Below, in pieces: positions 36,540 to 39,567 of a stretch of 39,567 bases of DNA (positions are counted from its first letter, which is position 1; every line of letters starts with the position of its first letter). This DNA is from an uncultured Rhodospirillales bacterium. GTDB lineage: Bacteria > Pseudomonadota > Alphaproteobacteria > Azospirillales > Azospirillaceae. The stretch is from the NCBI GenBank assembly GCA_903931735.1, contig CAIZDL010000226.1:1-39567 (forward strand), given 5' to 3'. The notes under the pieces were generated by a model. The model did not search any database. It was not told where the DNA came from and saw only the letters and a program-made list of their open reading frames with translations. The translations under genes were made by a program, and so were the position numbers.

Positions 36540-36980
36540 ATGGTCATGATCGGCTATGGCGATATTTTGGGGGCACAAACCCCGATTACCTGGAGCGACG
36601 ACTATAAAATTGGCGTCGAAAAAATTGATCGCGAGCATGAAGAGCTGTTTAATGCCTATGGAAAATTCATCGAGTCCATAAACAGCAACAACGCCCCCTC
36701 CTCCATCACGTCAACCTTGGAAATTTTCGAAGATTACATACTCTATCACTTCAGTAATGAAGAGAGCTTAATGTTATCGATTGGCTACCCAGACCTCTTT
36801 TCTCATAAACTCGAACACCTTGATTTTAGAGTATCGGTCACGAGGTTCAGAACAGCGATCACGCAAGGTGATGATATCAATCATGATTTCGTAAAATTTT
36901 TTGGGCATTGGCTAATCTCCCATATCATGGTCATGGACAAGAGAATTAGTGAGTTTATCAAGAATTCTTCCACAGCCTAG
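36540..36980 (+). CDS. Bacteriohemerythrin
   Basis: A single-domain, 146-residue non-haem di-iron O2-binding protein. All seven iron ligands are visible: His33 (REHE), His70 and Glu74 (YHFSNEE), His89 and His93 (HKLEH), His128 and Asp133 (HIMVMD). The ATG at 36540 follows AAGGGG; the second in-frame ATG (36546) is equally possible, and the longer frame to 36444 is not conserved. Such proteins carry or sense oxygen in microaerophilic and motile bacteria. It stands alone between the GT61 gene and a small exported protein. Confidence 0.93.
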   Translation: MVMIGYGDILGAQTPITWSDDYKIGVEKIDREHEELFNAYGKFIESINSNNAPSSITSTLEIFEDYILYHFSNEESLMLSIGYPDLFSHKLEHLDFRVSVTRFRTAITQGDDINHDFVKFFGHWLISHIMVMDKRISEFIKNSSTA

Positions 36981-37041
36981 CCCACAGGACGATCATTATT
37001 AAGGGCTAATGCTTGGCGGCGTTCACGCGGGGGAGAGGGTG

Positions 37042-37425
37042 ATGGCGAGGTGGGGCCTGGGGAGATTACCGGTGCGGGTCATGCTCGTGTTGGCGATGTT
37101 GGCCGCCGCCCCCACGGTAACGAGAGCCCAAACCCAACCCGCCGGAGGTGACGACGATCCGGGCGCCGAGAGCCTTCTTTACTCTCTGGGCGTGCCCGCG
37201 CTTCAGGTCGGGCTGTTGGTCGGCGGGGCCTGGGTTGGCTCGCTGCTCGCAAAACGCATCGGTGCCAGCACTTGGTTATCGCTGGTGGGCGCCCGACTCG
37301 GCGCCGGCCTGGGCTTGGAGGCAGCCTCCGGCTTGGGGGTGCTCGGACTTGGCGCTAGCGGTGCTCTGCCGGCCGCCGGCCGGGCTGTGGCTCCACAACT
37401 GGTCGCTGCCCCAGCCCGCCAATAA
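37042..37425 (+). CDS. Small exported hypothetical protein, 127 residues
   Basis: Not recognised. The ATG at 37042 is preceded by GAGAGGG. An N-terminal signal peptide (RVMLVLAMLAAAPTVTRAQ) is followed by a short acidic stretch, then a hydrophobic Gly/Ala-rich region (LQVGLLVGGAWVGSLLAKRIG and beyond) that could be one or two membrane segments. The last 20 residues end AAPARQ. The 3' end overlaps the left copy of a 27-bp direct repeat, which extends a few bases beyond its stop. Confidence 0.6.
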   Translation: MARWGLGRLPVRVMLVLAMLAAAPTVTRAQTQPAGGDDDPGAESLLYSLGVPALQVGLLVGGAWVGSLLAKRIGASTWLSLVGARLGAGLGLEAASGLGVLGLGASGALPAAGRAVAPQLVAAPARQ

Positions 37426-37614
37426 CAACCAGCGCTAGTAGAGCGCGTCAGTTAACTTGCTGGGTTAACGGTTTCCAAAGGCGGCGGCCTTTGGTGGGGG
37501 GCGTCGGGGCAAAAGCCCCGACAAACCAGCCGGATTGCCTTCGGCGACCAAAGGCCGACGGCCTTTGGAAACCCGGACTTTTACCAACTGCCCCAGCCCG
37601 CCAATAACAACCAG
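37406..37614. repeat. Dispersed hairpin-rich element, copy 2, flanked by a 27-bp direct repeat
   Basis: The 144-base element (37439–37582) has terminal inverted blocks GGTTTCCAAAGGC (37470–37482) and GCCTTTGGAAACC (37561–37573), and a central GTCGGGGC/GCCCCGAC hairpin. It is an inverted copy of the element at 33752–33894. An identical 27-mer lies on each side, at 37406–37432 and 37588–37614 (CTGCCCCAGCCCGCC at its start). No open reading frame is inside. It sits between a small gene's stop and the L,D-transpeptidase stop. Confidence 0.85.
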
Positions 37615-37623
37615 GAATACCGC

Positions 37624-39204
37624 CTAATAGAGCCCCCAGCCACACTTATCGGTGCAATGAGCCCCCTCGCTCGGGGACGCCGCTCCCTGAACCGCAACCT
37701 GCTCGGACTGTACCCCAGGAAACAGCTTAATCTCCCCGGCTGCCGGCAACGTCGGGGGCTCCGGCATGTAAGCCATTACGTTGGTGAAGATTTGCTCCAA
37801 AAGGCCGGCAGACTCGGGCACCGGGCCGGCAGCGACCGGCACAGGGGCCGAAACCGCCGGGGCCAAAGGCACCCGCGCAACCGACCGGCGAACGATAAGT
37901 TGGTGGGGCGCCGAAAGCCCCGCCGCTGGCGAATGGCGAACCGCCGCAGTCCGGACTTGGTGAGTATTCTGCCCATAAATGTCTCTCTGGACCCGAACCA
38001 CGCCGGCATCATCGACAATCGCTTGCCAATACACGAACCGCACCGGCAAGGGGTGGCGCAAGCTAATGTATTGAGTACGCTCGGAATCCAGGGCATGATC
38101 GATCCGCTCGGGGGTCCAGCCATCGCGGCCGAGCAGAGTTTCGGCGAGTTGGCGCGGCTCGGCCAAACGCACGCACCCCGAACTCAACGCCCGCCCCTGA
38201 CGCGCGAACACCGAGTGATCATTGGTGTCATGCATATAAATGCTCTGACCGTTCGTCAGGTTGAACTTGAACCGCCCAAGCGCATTCTGATCCCCCGGCG
38301 ACTGTACGATGCGCACACGATCAGGGGTAACCGTCGTCCAATCAACCGTGGCGGGATCGACTTCCACATGATCGACATAAATCGTCGCATCTTCAATGCC
38401 GGGGTGTCCGGTCCGGCGCAACGACGGCAACTTGTCTTTGGCAAGAACGGTGGTCGGTGCCGTCCAGGTTGGATTGATCACCACATCGGTGACCTGATCT
38501 GTCAATAACGGCGTCGGCCGGGAAGGGCGCCCAACCGCCGCGCGCATTGACATCGCAATCTTATTGCCCTGGATGAGATATGCGGTCTGCGACGGAATGT
38601 TAACCAAGAAGAACTCTTCCGGAGCAACCACCGCCAAGCTGCGCATCCCCTCAACAGCGCTGCTCAGAGCTTGAACAGTGCCCGCCGCGTTGCGATCGAG
38701 GCTCTCGACGGTCGCTTCACCGGCCAAACCGTCGGCAAATATCCCCTCGTTGGTCTGAAAAGCGGCCACGGCCGCCTCCACCGCCAGATCATAAAGGCCG
38801 TGATAGGCGCCGCTCGGGAGAAAGCCGCGCGCAACCAATTGCGCCGCCAAACGATCCACCCGCTCGCCACCGGCGCCGGGCTTCAACCGCGCGCCCGGCC
38901 CAACCGGGGGAGCAACGGGCAGCGCGTTGGGGTCGGTCTGAGCCAATCGTTGCGCAACCGCTTGCGCCCACCGCTCCAACACCGGACGAGGATCGGCCAG
39001 CGCCGCTGCGGGGGCTGCCACAACCGGCGCGCTTATAACCGGGGTGCTCGCGACCGGGGTACTCGCAACCGGCGCGCCCTCGGGCGTGGGCGGGCTAACA
39101 CCCTCGGCGCCAGCGCCCCCCGCAGCCACGCCAATGGCCACAACGAGCGCCCAAGCGCAGGACAGACGAAATTCGTTAATCCAAGTCATCGTGGCTAATT
39201 TCAT
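37624..39204 (-). CDS. L,D-transpeptidase with peptidoglycan-binding domain (YcbB/LdtD type)
   Basis: Makes 3-3 cross-links in peptidoglycan, or attaches envelope proteins to it. The 526-residue product has an N-terminal export signal (LSCAWALVVAIGVAAGGAGA) and a Pro/Val-rich linker with PVAS repeats. A peptidoglycan-binding domain follows (RLKPGAGGERVDRLAAQLVARGFL), then the YkuD catalytic domain with MHDTNDHSVF and ALSSGCVRL; the nucleophile is Cys344. The size and layout match the YcbB class. The C-terminal tail (about 100 residues) is low-complexity and ends CTDKCGWGLY, with two Cys. The start at 39204 or the ATG at 39189 cannot be resolved. Confidence 0.9.
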   Translation of the reverse strand: MKLATMTWINEFRLSCAWALVVAIGVAAGGAGAEGVSPPTPEGAPVASTPVASTPVISAPVVAAPAAALADPRPVLERWAQAVAQRLAQTDPNALPVAPPVGPGARLKPGAGGERVDRLAAQLVARGFLPSGAYHGLYDLAVEAAVAAFQTNEGIFADGLAGEATVESLDRNAAGTVQALSSAVEGMRSLAVVAPEEFFLVNIPSQTAYLIQGNKIAMSMRAAVGRPSRPTPLLTDQVTDVVINPTWTAPTTVLAKDKLPSLRRTGHPGIEDATIYVDHVEVDPATVDWTTVTPDRVRIVQSPGDQNALGRFKFNLTNGQSIYMHDTNDHSVFARQGRALSSGCVRLAEPRQLAETLLGRDGWTPERIDHALDSERTQYISLRHPLPVRFVYWQAIVDDAGVVRVQRDIYGQNTHQVRTAAVRHSPAAGLSAPHQLIVRRSVARVPLAPAVSAPVPVAAGPVPESAGLLEQIFTNVMAYMPEPPTLPAAGEIKLFPGVQSEQVAVQGAASPSEGAHCTDKCGWGLY

Positions 39205-39567
39205 GGTGGCACAGCGGCAATCGGCAAGTGTGTGACACTAACTGCAAACCATCGGCGGCACTGTCAACCCATGCCGCCCAATTTTATCGAGTCCGCAGAT
39301 GGCTGTGGCAAATAAGCTTACTCACCGCCGCCGCCCCGGTTTATTGCAGTCTTCATGTTCTGTAGCGATACCATCTGATAGTGCGTTGCCAAACCGGATG
39401 TTTTTTAGAGATCAACACCGCCCGCGAAACCGGCCCCGGGGGCCGTCATCGCCCCCTCGGCCCGGGCACACTCACCGCCCCCAACAACACCCCACCCCAG
39501 CAGCAGCCCGGCTTTTCGTTCGACTCGTAACGGGTCCCCGGCCTCACGTATCCAGAAAGCTACGCAA
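39205..39567. other. Right-edge intergenic region, nothing supported
   Basis: 363 bases upstream of the L,D-transpeptidase gene. It must hold that gene's promoter. A plus-strand open frame begins about 39399 and runs off the edge, but is Pro/Arg-rich with no family features, so I do not call it. Confidence 0.5.

Noticed and set aside
39399-39567. Open frame running off the right edge
   Set aside because: Low-complexity Pro/Arg/His composition, no ribosome-binding site or family features.

Overview
The window is chromosomal DNA from a high-GC alphaproteobacterium, most likely of the order Rhodospirillales. The evidence is the gene content: Slt–DapA–SmpB neighbourhood, the ethylmalonyl-CoA pathway pair ccr/ecm, an aspartate-type HemB, REC proteins of alphaproteobacterial style, and GTG/TTG starts with TTGA gene overlaps. 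The genus is not assigned. No rRNA, tRNA, CRISPR array, transposase or recognisable prophage gene was seen.

Layout. 1–6.8 kb: a lytic transglycosylase (minus strand, cut by the left edge) diverges from dapA–smpB; a SAM methyltransferase and mutS follow on the minus strand. 6.9–10.5 kb: a minus-strand signalling block with a PAS hybrid histidine kinase, a REC–HPt protein, a single-domain response regulator and a secreted YARHG protein. The kinase and the REC–HPt protein look like one gene split by an in-frame TGA. 10.8–11.6 kb: a small helix-turn-helix/coiled-coil protein, followed by an iteron-like array of GACTCAC/GTGAGTC heptamers. 11.6–16 kb: tldD, a PP2A-type phosphatase, yajQ and small conserved or hypothetical genes, including a TerB-like protein.

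16.1–18.8 kb: an FG-GAP/CRTAC-type protein and purD on the minus strand. 18.9–26.5 kb: a plus-strand run of xseA, thpR, a cysQ-like phosphatase, a MORN-repeat protein, murI, trmFO and a REC–histidine kinase. 26.5–30.2 kb: hemB diverges from a large Ser/Thr kinase with an N-terminal zinc ribbon and C-terminal pentapeptide repeats. 30.2–33.6 kb: ethylmalonyl-CoA mutase and crotonyl-CoA carboxylase/reductase are divergent, and each side ends at a clear terminator hairpin. 33.9–36.3 kb: a nucleotidyltransferase-fold protein and a GT61 glycosyltransferase. 36.5–39.2 kb: a bacteriohemerythrin, a small exported protein and an L,D-transpeptidase.

Most genes are ordinary housekeeping functions (lysine and haem synthesis, purines, DNA repair, tRNA and cell-wall metabolism). 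The parts that deserve a second look are the broken hybrid kinase, the iteron-like array beside the HTH gene, the zinc-ribbon/kinase/pentapeptide fusion, a family of short intergenic repeats whose edge supplies stop codons, a 144-bp hairpin element flanked by an exact 27-bp direct repeat, and a poly-C tract at the start of mutS.
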